Shown piece after piece: positions 32,979-41,674 of a stretch of DNA of 52,157 nucleotides. The first letter of the stretch is position 1. Each line of letters begins with the position of its first letter. The notes below the pieces were generated by a model. It worked only from the letters and a program-made list of their open reading frames with translations. It had not been told where the DNA came from and did no database searches. Position numbers and translations under genes: made by a program. Origin of the DNA: a virus. Location of the stretch: positions 1 through 52,157 of IMG/VR virus record IMGVR_UViG_3300025822_000795; one strand, given 5' to 3'.

Positions 32979-33940
32979 AGCAAGAAAAAATATTCATAGC
33001 TGGCCATCGAGGAATGGTCGGCTCTTCTATACTTGAGAAGCTTGAGTCCCTAAACTATTCTAATATCATAACTAGGACTAGGCAGGAAATGAACCTCATG
33101 AACAAACATAAGGTCATGGACTTCTTTAGTGATGAAAAAATTGACACGGTAATTCTTTGTGCAGCTAAAGTTGGTGGAATTCTAGCCAACAATACATACA
33201 GAGCAGACTTCCTTTATGATAATTTACAGATTTCATCAACAATAATAAAGGCTGCGCAAAAATTTGGAGTCAAGAAGTTAATCAACTTAGGTTCTTCATG
33301 CATATATCCAAAGCATGCAGACATACCAATCAAGGAAGAATACTTACTTACCGGCCCGCTTGAACATACTAACGAGCCTTACGCTATAGCTAAAATAGCC
33401 GCGCTCAAAATGTGCGAAAGCTTTTACGATCAATATGGTTGCAACTTTTACTCGGTAATGCCGTGCAACCTATATGGCCCTAGGGATAATTTTGATCTTA
33501 AGAGTTCGCACGTCTTACCTGCCTTAATAAACAAAATACATTGCGCAAAAGAAAAAGGTGACAGATCAATAGAAGTATGGGGGTCTGGAAAACCTATGCG
33601 TGAATTTTTATATGTAGAAGATCTGGCCGATGGAGTTATTCATTGCATGGAAAACATAAATGCAAAAGACATATATAGCGACGGCATTTCCCATATAAAT
33701 TGTGGCTCAGAGCATGAAGTTAGTATATTAGAATTAGTGCATTTAATTAAAGACGCAGTTGGTTATGACGGAAAAATAGTATTTGACAGCTCCAAGCCAG
33801 ACGGAACTTTTAGAAAAAAAATGGATAACACAAGAATCAAATCAAAAGGGTTCTCGCCGAAAGTCGCACTAAAGGACGGGATAGTTAAAACATACAAATG
33901 GTATCTTAAAAATTTAAATATTGACTGTGATCAAGTGTAA
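32975..33940 (+). CDS. fcl: GDP-L-fucose synthase
   Basis: 321 residues with a GTG start overlapping the gmd stop. 'IFIAGHRGMVGSSILEKL' is the NADP loop, 'NLGSSCIYPKHADIPIKE' carries the catalytic Ser/Cys, 'NEPYAIAKIAALKM' the Tyr-x3-Lys, and 'LYGPRDNFDLKSSHVLPALI' the epimerase His. It converts the Gmd product to GDP-L-fucose by epimerisation and NADPH reduction. With gmd this makes a full two-step supply of GDP-fucose for the fucosyltransferase-like gene at 48986. Confidence 0.93.
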   Translation: MKQEKIFIAGHRGMVGSSILEKLESLNYSNIITRTRQEMNLMNKHKVMDFFSDEKIDTVILCAAKVGGILANNTYRADFLYDNLQISSTIIKAAQKFGVKKLINLGSSCIYPKHADIPIKEEYLLTGPLEHTNEPYAIAKIAALKMCESFYDQYGCNFYSVMPCNLYGPRDNFDLKSSHVLPALINKIHCAKEKGDRSIEVWGSGKPMREFLYVEDLADGVIHCMENINAKDIYSDGISHINCGSEHEVSILELVHLIKDAVGYDGKIVFDSSKPDGTFRKKMDNTRIKSKGFSPKVALKDGIVKTYKWYLKNLNIDCDQV

Positions 33941-33948
33941 CACTAATT

Positions 33949-34860
33949 ATGTCAAAGAAAAAATGTTTAGTTACAGGTGGCGCCGGGTTTATTGGCGGTC
34001 ATCTTGTTGAAAGATTACTTAAAGCCGGACACGATGTCGTCGTAGTTGATGATGAATCCTCCACTGCAAATTCTAATTTTACATGGAGAGATGATTGCGA
34101 AAACCACAAAGTAGATATTTGCGATTTCGAGAAACTCAATCCACTCTTCAAGGGTGTTGACTTAGTTTTTCATTTAGCCGCCAGGTCCAGGATACAAATT
34201 TGCGTACAGGATCCAGCTGATGCTGTCAAGAACAACTCACTAGGAACTTGCAACGTTCTTCAGGCCGCGCGATTAAATAACTGCAAAAAAGTAATGTTCG
34301 CAGGGACATCCTCTTGCTATGGACTTAAAAATCCAATTCCCTTAAAGGAGGATATGCCGAATGATTGCTTGAACCCATATTCTGTAAGCAAGTCTAATTG
34401 TGAAGAGCTTTGCAAAATGTATACAAAACTTTTTGGCCTAGAAACTGTTCTATTTAGATTCTTTAACGTCTACGGGGAGCGTCAGCCTTTAGCTGGAGAT
34501 TACGCGCCAGTTGTCGGCCTATTCTTTAGGCAAAAAGAATCAGGCGAAGCAATGACTGTTGTTGGAGATGGCCTTCAAACCAGAGACTACACTCACGTTA
34601 AAGACATAGTCGAGGCAATGTTTCTTGCTGGAGAGTCGGATGATAAGAAAATCGTAGGAGAGCTTTTTAATCTCGGAACTAGCACAAATCATTCAGTCTT
34701 AGATTTGGTTAAATTAACTGGAGGTGAACACGTTCATATCCCAGCAAGACCAGGAGAGTCAAGGGAAACTCTTGCGGACAACACTAAGGCTAAAACTATG
34801 CTTGGATGGAACCCATCCCGCAAAATAGAAGATTGGATTGAAAAGAACAGACCAAATTAA
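33949..34860 (+). CDS. NAD-dependent sugar epimerase/dehydratase (SDR)
   Basis: 303 residues. 'CLVTGGAGFIGGHLVERLL' is the NAD loop, 'FHLAARSRIQICVQDP' follows, and the active site is 'GTSSCYGL' plus 'NPYSVSKSNCEE' (Tyr-x3-Lys). The sequence 'FRFFNVYGERQPL.GDYAPVV' fits the UDP-hexose 4-epimerase/UDP-glucuronate enzyme group. It overlaps the UDP-sugar dehydrogenase gene, so it probably acts on the same sugar, giving for example UDP-galacturonate or UDP-xylose. The exact reaction is not decidable from sequence by eye. Confidence 0.8.
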   Translation: MSKKKCLVTGGAGFIGGHLVERLLKAGHDVVVVDDESSTANSNFTWRDDCENHKVDICDFEKLNPLFKGVDLVFHLAARSRIQICVQDPADAVKNNSLGTCNVLQAARLNNCKKVMFAGTSSCYGLKNPIPLKEDMPNDCLNPYSVSKSNCEELCKMYTKLFGLETVLFRFFNVYGERQPLAGDYAPVVGLFFRQKESGEAMTVVGDGLQTRDYTHVKDIVEAMFLAGESDDKKIVGELFNLGTSTNHSVLDLVKLTGGEHVHIPARPGESRETLADNTKAKTMLGWNPSRKIEDWIEKNRPN

Positions 34861-35695
34861 AATCGGAGTTATAGGGAATGGCTTCGTTGGTTCCGCAGTT
34901 GCCAACGGATTTTCGTCTGAGGAAGTAAAGGTATATGATAAAAATCCAGACTCGTCAACTCACCCACTTAGAGATGTAATACTTCAGGATTTTGTTTTCA
35001 TATGCGTCCCAACGCCAATGAGGGATGTTATGGGAGATGACTGCAATCTATCAATTATAGAGTCCTGCTTTAGCGAAATTAAATCCATCGGATCGAACGC
35101 CACCTTCATAATAAAATCAACGGTTCCAATTGGGACAACCGAAAGCCTACAGGAAGCGCATCCGGAATTACATATCATCCATTCCCCAGAATTTCTTACC
35201 GCTAAATTCGCAAAAGAAGATTTCATTAATGCAGATAGGCACATAATAGGCTATACCAAATACCAGCACGTCGCACAGGAAGCTGCCAGCTTATTTAAAT
35301 ACAATTTTCCTGATGTGCCATGTCTTATAATGAAAAGCGTTGAGTCTGAATCTGTAAAGTATATCGCTAATTGTTTCTTTGCTACCAAGGTTAGTTTTTT
35401 CAATGAGATACACTTGCTGATTGATAAACTTGGATTAGATTGGAACTCTATTATTAATGGAGTTATTAGTGACAAAAGAATAGGTGAGTCCCACTATCAA
35501 GTTCCCGGTCACGACGGAGACAAAGGTTTTGGTGGCACATGCTTCCCAAAAGACATTAATGCATTAATATCCACCTTTGAGAAAAATGGGCTAGATGCGA
35601 AACTTTTAAAATCAGCATGGTCAGTTAATCTAGACGTAAGGAAAGACCTGGACTGGGCAAACTCAACTTCTGCCGTAGACAATAGCGATTCATAA
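34838..35695 (+). CDS. short UDP-glucose/GDP-mannose dehydrogenase
   Basis: 285 residues, TTG start overlapping the epimerase by 23 bases. 'IGVIGNGFVGSAVANGF' is the NAD loop, 'IKSTVPIGT' holds T95, 'HSPEFLTAKFA' E118, 'SVKYIANCF' K174/N178, and 'KGFGGTCFPKD' the nucleophile C235 with D239. The oxidation domain therefore looks intact. The C-terminal nucleotide-binding domain (usual length 390-440) is missing, so it either acts as a dimer with a reduced site or binds the donor differently. It would make a UDP-uronate (or GDP-mannuronate) for the glycan pathway. Confidence 0.8.
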   Translation: MKRTDQIKIGVIGNGFVGSAVANGFSSEEVKVYDKNPDSSTHPLRDVILQDFVFICVPTPMRDVMGDDCNLSIIESCFSEIKSIGSNATFIIKSTVPIGTTESLQEAHPELHIIHSPEFLTAKFAKEDFINADRHIIGYTKYQHVAQEAASLFKYNFPDVPCLIMKSVESESVKYIANCFFATKVSFFNEIHLLIDKLGLDWNSIINGVISDKRIGESHYQVPGHDGDKGFGGTCFPKDINALISTFEKNGLDAKLLKSAWSVNLDVRKDLDWANSTSAVDNSDS

Positions 35696-35711
35696 ATTTA
35701 ACAATAAGCAC

Positions 35712-35767
35712 ACTAGGGATTCTGTCTATCATCTTGTTTGTTTAAGATTCTCATATTCATCCTTGGT
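35712..35767 (+). ncRNA. structured element, copy 1 (before nrdA)
   Basis: A 9-bp outer stem (35712-35720 with 35759-35767) encloses conserved 'TTCTGTCTATC' and an inner hairpin ATCTTG/TAAGAT (35731-35736, 35743-35748). The 33-base core is 30/33 identical to copy 2. The two copies have three double compensatory changes in the outer stem, so the pairing is conserved while the sequence is not. It lies after the dehydrogenase stop and 35 bases before the nrdA promoter. Function unknown: terminator, mRNA end element or module boundary. Confidence 0.6.
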
Positions 35768-35801
35768 TCTCTTATTGTTAATAAATTATTTTCGTTTTTA
35801 C

Positions 35802-35830
35802 TTGATCTACACGTTTTTTTATGTTAGTAT
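35802..35830 (+). promoter_or_regulatory. sigma70-like promoter of nrdA
   Basis: TTGATC (35802-35807), 17-base spacer, TAGTAT (35825-35830). The predicted start site is near 35837, giving a leader of about 59 bases that has no Shine-Dalgarno sequence before the ATG at 35896. Confidence 0.65.
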
Positions 35831-35895
35831 GCTTTCTTTAACAAAACTTACATTTTTTATAAAACAACACAACCCCTTAGTGTAAAAACAATTTC

Positions 35896-38364
35896 ATGAA
35901 TATTAAAGTTAAGAAAAGAAACGGCCGCCTAGAAGAATTTGAAGTAGATAAAATAAACGCAAGCGCATTAAGAGCGTGCAGTGACATAGACAACGTTTCT
36001 CCAAGCGAAATAGTTCTAGATGCCCAATTACAGTTATTCGACAAAATAACTACTATCGAAATAGACAAAGCTTTAGTTTTATCTGCTAGGGAAAAAATAG
36101 AAAAAGAGCCAAACTACTCTTACGCTGCTGCAGGGTTACTATTAAACTGCTTATACAAAGAAGTATTCAAAGAAGGGGTCGACTCAGAAGCTTTTGAATT
36201 GCAGTACAGAAAAAGCTTCATACAGAACATTAAAAAATTAGTAAAGCAAGAGATGCTGGACGAAAGATTACTTGGCTTTGATTTCACCAAACTCTCAGAG
36301 GCGCTAAAGATAGACAGGGACAAGAAGTTTAAATACCTAGGAATCCAGATACTATTTGATCGTTACTTCATAAGAAGTGAAAAGAAAATAATGGAAACTC
36401 CTCAAGCTTTTTGGATGAGAGTTGCAATGGGTCTAGCTATTAACGAAGAAGATAAAAACGAAAAAGCAATAGAGTTTTACAATCTGTTTAGTCAATTTTT
36501 ATACACAGCTTCTACCCCCACACTATTCAATAGTGGCACAACCCACTCGCAACTTAGCTCTTGCTATCTCAATACTTTTGATGATAGTATTGATGGCATA
36601 TTTGATGGAGCTTGGCAGGAAGCTAGAAAATCTAAGTTTGCGGGTGGTCTAGGTTTTGATGTAACTCCATTTAGGTCTTCAGGCTCCCACATCAAGGGAA
36701 CAAATGGAACTTCTGGAGGCTTAATTCCATGGTTGAAAATTTACAACGACTTGCTGGTTGCTGTAAACCAAGGTGGAAAGCGTCCAGGAGCAGGTTGTGC
36801 ATACCTAGAGCCTTGGCATTTAGACTTTGAGGATTTCTTAAACTTAAGAAGAAATACTGGTGACGATAGACTCAGATGTCACGATATGAATACCGCCTCA
36901 TGGATCCCAGATATCTTCATGAGAAAAGTTGAAGCTAATGAGGATTGGTACTTCTTCGACCCGAACGAAAAGCTCACTGATAGCGATGTAAGCCTACACG
37001 ATTCCTTTGGTAAAGATTTTGACAATAGATATCAAGCAATGTGTCAATCAGCAGAAGACGGAAATGTTAAAAACTTTAGAAAAACTCCAGCAAAAGAGTT
37101 GTGGAAAAAAATGCTCAAGGTATTATTTGAGACATCACATCCTTGGTGCACATTCAAAGATCCGTGTAATATAAGATACACTAATCAGCACGAAGGAGTT
37201 GTCCATAGTAGTAATCTATGTACAGAAATAACACTCCACACTAAAGCCTCTAAATATAAATCCGGCGAGAAGACTGAAATTGGCGAGACTGCTGTATGCA
37301 ACCTAGGATCAATAAATCTACTGAACCATGTGGAGGAGAAGTCCACGCACGGTAAGTCTGGTTATTTCATTAATTACGATAAACTAAAATCAACAATACA
37401 CACGGCCGTAAGAATGCTTGATAATGTTATTGATATCAACTTTTATCCAACAAAAGAAGCCGCTAACTCAAATCTAAAAAATCGCCCTATAGGGCTAGGT
37501 ATGATGGCGATACACGACGTGCTTCATAAATTAAATATTAATATTGATAGCGATGAATCTATTAAATTCAACGATGAATTGTTTGAGTTTTATTCCTGCC
37601 AGTCTATATATGCTAGCTCCATACTAGCTAAGGAAAGAGGATCCTATGAAACTTATGAAGGCTCATTATGGAGTCAAAACATTTTTCCAATTGATTCCTA
37701 CAATAACCTAATGTCCTACAAGGGTCAAGCTCCACTTGGTAATGGTGAAACCAAGAAAGACGAGTGGGAAATCTCAAGGCAACATGTTTCTGAATTCGGT
37801 ATGAGAAACTCTAATGTTATGGCTATTGCGCCAACTGCAACCATAGGTTATATTAACGGAGTAGAGCAAAGCATTGAGCCCAACTTTTCCGTACTCTTTG
37901 TTTATGAAAATAAAAGCGGCAACTTCTTTATTACCAACCAGCATTTTATTGATGACATGAAAAACGAAGGCTTATGGAGCCCAGAGGTGGCAAAGCTAGT
38001 CAAGGATGTTGACGGAGATCTTTCTTTACTTGATGGCGATATCCCACAGTGGATAAAGGAAAAATACAAAACCGCCTTTGACAGGGATATGTTCAAGTTA
38101 ATAGAATGCAATGCAGCTAGGCAAAAATGGCTCGACCAAGCGATTAGCTTTAATTTATACAACAAGTCAACATCCTTGAAGTACTTAAACGACATTTATA
38201 TGGAGTGCTGGAAATTAGGACTAAAGACAACGTATTATTTAAGGAATAGGGCCGCCAGTAAGGTGGAGAAGTCAACCTCCGAAGAGTCAAATTCTTCTAG
38301 CTCTCAAACTTCCTGCAGTATTGAAGCAATGAAGAATGGTGGAGAATGTGAAAGCTGCCAATAG
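35896..38364 (+). CDS. nrdA: ribonucleoside-diphosphate reductase alpha subunit (class I)
   Basis: 822 residues. Residues 1-~90 form an ATP-cone ('VKKRNGRLEEFEVDKI'), the allosteric activity site. The barrel carries C223 ('SSCYLNTFD'), thiyl C442 with E444 ('NLCTEI'), N440 and C468 ('ETAVCNLGSINL'). 'VMAIAPTATIGYINGVEQSIEP' and Y780/Y781 for radical transfer are present. The end has C818-x-x-C821 for re-reduction by thioredoxin or glutaredoxin. All catalytic residues are intact. It makes dNDPs for replication with the NrdB at 40648. A Ser-rich linker (792-808) precedes the Cys tail. Confidence 0.95.
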   Translation: MNIKVKKRNGRLEEFEVDKINASALRACSDIDNVSPSEIVLDAQLQLFDKITTIEIDKALVLSAREKIEKEPNYSYAAAGLLLNCLYKEVFKEGVDSEAFELQYRKSFIQNIKKLVKQEMLDERLLGFDFTKLSEALKIDRDKKFKYLGIQILFDRYFIRSEKKIMETPQAFWMRVAMGLAINEEDKNEKAIEFYNLFSQFLYTASTPTLFNSGTTHSQLSSCYLNTFDDSIDGIFDGAWQEARKSKFAGGLGFDVTPFRSSGSHIKGTNGTSGGLIPWLKIYNDLLVAVNQGGKRPGAGCAYLEPWHLDFEDFLNLRRNTGDDRLRCHDMNTASWIPDIFMRKVEANEDWYFFDPNEKLTDSDVSLHDSFGKDFDNRYQAMCQSAEDGNVKNFRKTPAKELWKKMLKVLFETSHPWCTFKDPCNIRYTNQHEGVVHSSNLCTEITLHTKASKYKSGEKTEIGETAVCNLGSINLLNHVEEKSTHGKSGYFINYDKLKSTIHTAVRMLDNVIDINFYPTKEAANSNLKNRPIGLGMMAIHDVLHKLNINIDSDESIKFNDELFEFYSCQSIYASSILAKERGSYETYEGSLWSQNIFPIDSYNNLMSYKGQAPLGNGETKKDEWEISRQHVSEFGMRNSNVMAIAPTATIGYINGVEQSIEPNFSVLFVYENKSGNFFITNQHFIDDMKNEGLWSPEVAKLVKDVDGDLSLLDGDIPQWIKEKYKTAFDRDMFKLIECNAARQKWLDQAISFNLYNKSTSLKYLNDIYMECWKLGLKTTYYLRNRAASKVEKSTSEESNSSSSQTSCSIEAMKNGGECESCQ

Positions 38365-38758
38365 AAGAGCTTCTGGGGTTGCTGTACTATTTGAAAATTC
38401 AGTACTATTAGCGAAGAGATCAGAGAAGTGCCACGTTACCGGAAGGTCATATCCTTACGGAGGTTACTGGTCTGTTTTCGGTGGATCAATAGACGAAGGC
38501 GAAACTCCAATTGAATGCGCCGGAAGAGAATTATTAGAAGAGTCTAAAATATTTGCAGACTTTAAATTTATTGAGTTTATCGATGTGATAAGAGATGAAT
38601 CTTGCGATTTCTACTTTCACATATATAGATCCAACAAGATAGTGATTCCAGAGCTTTGCCAAGAACACACCGAGTTTGGTTGGTTTAAAATCAACGAGCT
38701 GGTTCACTTCCAAGACTTGATAGACTACAACATAGTTAGGCTGCTAGATAGTATATAA
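38336..38758 (+). CDS. Nudix hydrolase
   Basis: 140 residues, ATG overlapping the nrdA end by 29 bases. The Nudix box is 'GGSIDEGETPIECAGRELLEESKI', i.e. G-x5-E-x7-R-E-L-x-E-E with the usual Gly near the end replaced by Lys. 'VAVLFENSVLLAKRSEK' and 'YWSVFGGS' fit the family core. These enzymes hydrolyse nucleoside diphosphates linked to another group; here the coupling to nrdA suggests cleaning of damaged dNTPs or nucleotide-sugar recycling. The start is not supported by a Shine-Dalgarno sequence. Confidence 0.85.
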   Translation: MVENVKAANRRASGVAVLFENSVLLAKRSEKCHVTGRSYPYGGYWSVFGGSIDEGETPIECAGRELLEESKIFADFKFIEFIDVIRDESCDFYFHIYRSNKIVIPELCQEHTEFGWFKINELVHFQDLIDYNIVRLLDSI

Positions 38759-38784
38759 TTACAATTTCATGTGTATTTATATAC

Positions 38785-39930
38785 ATGAGTAAAAAACTAA
38801 TACAATCAATAATTTCCGTATTACTAGACAATCCAGTATCCAAATACGTCAAAAAAAATAAATTTTCAGAAAAAAAATTAAATGTTTCCGAGCATCCTGC
38901 CGATAAAAGAGATTGGGTTCACGTCTCTCAGTATTTAAAATCTGAAAGTATTAGCAGTAAGGAATTCTCCAGAAGATCACTATGCGTAAGCGTCGCTAAC
39001 CAAGGGTCAATAGGTTCATGCGTGGGTCACAGCGGAAGGGTTGTTCTTGGTTCGGCTAGTGCGTTTAAGGCTGAAGAGCCAAGCCCTATGTGGATATACA
39101 AGACTGCTAAAAAATACGACCCATGGGCTGGCGAAGATTACTCAGGAACATCGATCAGGGGGGCTGCTAACGCATTAATAAACGAAGGTTGCTGCTTTGA
39201 AAGCTTTTGGCCATATATAGATAGCGAATCCAGCAGCCCTAAAGAAGGGGCAAAAGAAGACGCTGGACTAAAGAAGATTAGCTCCTACCACGTTATACCC
39301 TGCTCCGAAACAGAAGAGATCAAAAGGATGGTGATTGACCGGCCACTTTGGTATGCATTCAAGGTTAGGGATTACTTTTTCTCTATTGGATATGACGGCA
39401 TTGTTGACACAGAAAAATACTTAGCATCAGAGGTTGCTGGCGGCCACGCAGTATGTCTTATCGGATGGAAGTATATAAACGACAAGCTTTATTGGGAATT
39501 TCAAAACAGTTGGGGTTTATTTTTTGGAAACTCTGGCTACTTTTTTATGGAGGATTCCTTATTTAGGTCTTCTATCATGAACTCTATTGGCCCCTACTAT
39601 GTAGAGCTTTCGGATGGGTTTGTTAATCCAAAACCAATTGACCCCGATCCAGAACCTATCGAACCAGATCCAGAACCTATCGAACCAGAACCAGAACCTA
39701 TCGAACCAGAACCAGAACCCATCAAACCAGAACCTAAGAAAAGCAAAAACATACCATTGATAATTTGCGCAATAATTGTGATTCTAGCATTAATTATATT
39801 TTCCAGCTCCTCTGACCCCGAAGCATTACCAATGAACTGGGATGAAAAATTAGAAAAAGAGTTTAAAGAGAAAGGCATAGATAGAGACTCATACTTGCGC
39901 GATTTTAAGAAAAAACAGCAAGCAGAGTAA
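38785..39930 (+). CDS. papain-like cysteine protease with C-terminal membrane anchor
   Basis: 381 residues. The C1 peptidase set is complete: oxyanion Q73, nucleophile C79 ('QGSIGSCVGHS'), H221 ('AGGHAVCLIGW'), N241 ('FQNSWG'). Residues ~285-318 are a Pro/Glu spacer with four 7-residue units (E/D-PEPIEP), and ~323-341 a single hydrophobic helix, followed by a charged tail. No N-terminal signal peptide is present, so the C-terminal helix is a tail anchor that would leave the protease in the cytoplasm unless inserted otherwise. Its substrate is unknown; host defence or virion processing are options. Confidence 0.8.
   Translation: MSKKLIQSIISVLLDNPVSKYVKKNKFSEKKLNVSEHPADKRDWVHVSQYLKSESISSKEFSRRSLCVSVANQGSIGSCVGHSGRVVLGSASAFKAEEPSPMWIYKTAKKYDPWAGEDYSGTSIRGAANALINEGCCFESFWPYIDSESSSPKEGAKEDAGLKKISSYHVIPCSETEEIKRMVIDRPLWYAFKVRDYFFSIGYDGIVDTEKYLASEVAGGHAVCLIGWKYINDKLYWEFQNSWGLFFGNSGYFFMEDSLFRSSIMNSIGPYYVELSDGFVNPKPIDPDPEPIEPDPEPIEPEPEPIEPEPEPIKPEPKKSKNIPLIICAIIVILALIIFSSSSDPEALPMNWDEKLEKEFKEKGIDRDSYLRDFKKKQQAE
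39646..39729 (+). repeat. four tandem 21-bp repeats (PEPIEP units)
   Basis: Four in-frame copies of GA(T/A)CCAGAACC(T/C)ATC(G/A)AACCA encode the Pro/Glu spacer of the protease. Copies 1 and 2 are identical; copies 3 and 4 differ at one to three positions. Copy number is likely to vary between strains. Confidence 0.9.
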
Positions 39931-40247
39931 TGAATCTGATCATAGACTCAACCCTATCCGAACCTCCCAGCGAGATATCCTGCTTCAGGGACGTAACTAT
40001 GTATAGTAAAGTGTTTCATTTTGAAAACGTACTACTTTCCTGCAAGATGGGCACAAGATCTATGTACTGGAACTGGTTAAAGAATAACGGCGCTCATGAT
40101 TTCATCTCTTATGTTCTCCACGAGGGAGAGTTGGAATCTGGCGCATTAATGCATCCAGAAAAAGGAGATATAGTCGTAGATAGAATAAACGCGCTCAACT
40201 TAAACTACATAATAACCAGGCTCAAAAGAATATCAGAAAATCTATAA
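39930..40247 (+). CDS. hypothetical protein
   Basis: 105 residues; ATG overlaps the protease stop (TAATG). It is soluble with no signal or membrane segment and is mixed alpha/beta. 'FENVLLSCKMGTRSMYWNWLKNNGAHDFISYVLHEGE' is the most distinctive part. I do not recognise a family. Tight coupling to the protease and to the next gene suggests that the three genes work together. Confidence 0.5.
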   Translation: MNLIIDSTLSEPPSEISCFRDVTMYSKVFHFENVLLSCKMGTRSMYWNWLKNNGAHDFISYVLHEGELESGALMHPEKGDIVVDRINALNLNYIITRLKRISENL

Positions 40248-40571
40248 ATGAAAAAATATATATTAATTTTAATCATTCCCTTCTTGCTTAATTGTTCTAC
40301 ATTTAAAAAAAGTAAAAACACCAATAACTCAACAAGTATACAACAAGTTATACCAAGTATTAATGATTTCAATAAAGCTGATATAAATAAAGACCAAGTT
40401 ATAGATAAAAATGAATCAATTAAATTTTTTAATAAAAACAATTCAATAGACTACAATACTCCTTTTGCAGTTTTCTCTATACTGTCGACCATTGTTATGG
40501 TTATTTGTTTTTGGCCGATAGTTTATTCTTATTTATCGTCTTTAATTAAAAGATTCAAGAATCGTTCTTGA
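40248..40571 (+). CDS. small lipoprotein-like protein with EF-hand loop and C-terminal membrane segment
   Basis: 107 residues. The N-terminus 'KKYILILIIPFLLNC' is a short signal peptide with C16 as candidate lipid site, although Asn at -1 is atypical. Residues 45-56 are an EF-hand/dockerin calcium loop D-I-N-K-D-Q-V-I-D-K-N-E, with all ligands present. A second hydrophobic segment (~73-98) ends before a basic tail. It would be anchored at both ends, spanning little of the periplasm. A spanin-like or envelope role is possible but I cannot assign it. The gene follows the previous stop directly. Confidence 0.6.
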   Translation: MKKYILILIIPFLLNCSTFKKSKNTNNSTSIQQVIPSINDFNKADINKDQVIDKNESIKFFNKNNSIDYNTPFAVFSILSTIVMVICFWPIVYSYLSSLIKRFKNRS

Positions 40572-40579
40572 TTTTTTAC

Positions 40580-40608
40580 TTGACCTTTCTTGTTTTTTAT
40601 TGTATAGT
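40580..40608 (+). promoter_or_regulatory. sigma70-like promoter of nrdB
   Basis: TTGACC (40580-40585), 17-base spacer, TATAGT (40603-40608). Predicted start near 40615, leaving a leader of about 33 bases without a Shine-Dalgarno sequence. Confidence 0.78.
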
Positions 40609-40647
40609 TATGTGATCTAATTATTAATCGCATTCGTTATACTATAC

Positions 40648-41661
40648 ATGAAAGATAAAACAGGAGAACTTTTAACAGACAACATCGCCGGAGTAAACAG
40701 AATTTTACCCCACAAACATAAATACGCATGGGACCTATTCCTTAAGAGTTGTGCAAACAACTGGATGCCCACTGAAATATCTATGCAAAATGATATAGCC
40801 CAATGGAAGAACAATGAAATTACAGAAGATGAGAAATTACTTGTTAAACGATGTCTTGGATTTTTTGCTGGAAGTGAGTCTCTGGTTGGCAATAATTTGC
40901 TTTTGTCCGCTTTTCGTTATATTACAGACGCTGAGTGTCGCCAGTATATATTGCGTCAAGCTTTTGAAGAAAGTCTTCACAACCTAACTGTTGTATATAT
41001 ATGCGATAGTCTTGATTTAGAAATTGATGAGGTTTATGCGGCCTATCAAAATGTTCCAAGCATTAAAGCTAAGGATGACTTCTTAATGCAGATTACTGAT
41101 GATATTAGTTCTAATGACTTTAACTCAACTAGCATTGAGGGCAAGCAGGCCATACTAAGAAACTTCTTAACCTATTGGATTATATGCGAAGGTACTTTTT
41201 TCTTTAGTGGCTTTGCTATGCTTCTTGCGCTTGGTCGTCAAAATAAATTACAGGGTGTTTCTGATCAGATTAAATATACTTTGAGGGACGAAAGCTCTCA
41301 CATTGCATTTGGAACTTATCTCATCAATACTTTAATTGATCAAAACCCCTCTATTTGGACTAAAGAAATTCAAGAGGAATTCATTGAACACATTAAAAAA
41401 GCAGTTGACCTTGAAATTGCTTACGCAAAAGATGTTCTTCCCACTGGAATACTTGGGTTGAATGCAGACATGTTCGTAGACTATATGCATTATATCGGCA
41501 ATAGACGCTTAGAGGCCATAGGATTAGATTACAGGTTCCCTAGTGATAAGAACCCATTCCCTTGGCTAGGAGAGGTTGTTGACGTGCAGGCGATGGGTAA
41601 TTTCTTCGAAAGAAGAGTTCGCGAGTATCAACAAAGCGGCTCTTTAGAAGACGACTTTTAA
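40648..41661 (+). CDS. nrdB: ribonucleoside-diphosphate reductase beta subunit, class Ic-like
   Basis: 337 residues. Metal ligands can be placed: E77 ('GSESLVGNN'), E108 and H111 ('EESLHN'), E181 ('CEG'), E215 and H218 ('DESSHI'). The first is Glu, not the Asp of E. coli NrdB, and the position of the radical Tyr (H111+4) is V115. Y117 (H111+6) corresponds to chlamydial Y129. This matches the Chlamydia-type class Ic enzymes, which use a Mn/Fe cofactor without a tyrosyl radical, though Val rather than Phe is seen here. The C-terminal Y327 could serve radical transfer to NrdA. It has its own promoter. Confidence 0.92.
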   Translation: MKDKTGELLTDNIAGVNRILPHKHKYAWDLFLKSCANNWMPTEISMQNDIAQWKNNEITEDEKLLVKRCLGFFAGSESLVGNNLLLSAFRYITDAECRQYILRQAFEESLHNLTVVYICDSLDLEIDEVYAAYQNVPSIKAKDDFLMQITDDISSNDFNSTSIEGKQAILRNFLTYWIICEGTFFFSGFAMLLALGRQNKLQGVSDQIKYTLRDESSHIAFGTYLINTLIDQNPSIWTKEIQEEFIEHIKKAVDLEIAYAKDVLPTGILGLNADMFVDYMHYIGNRRLEAIGLDYRFPSDKNPFPWLGEVVDVQAMGNFFERRVREYQQSGSLEDDF

Positions 41662-41674
41662 ATTCTAAAAAGCG

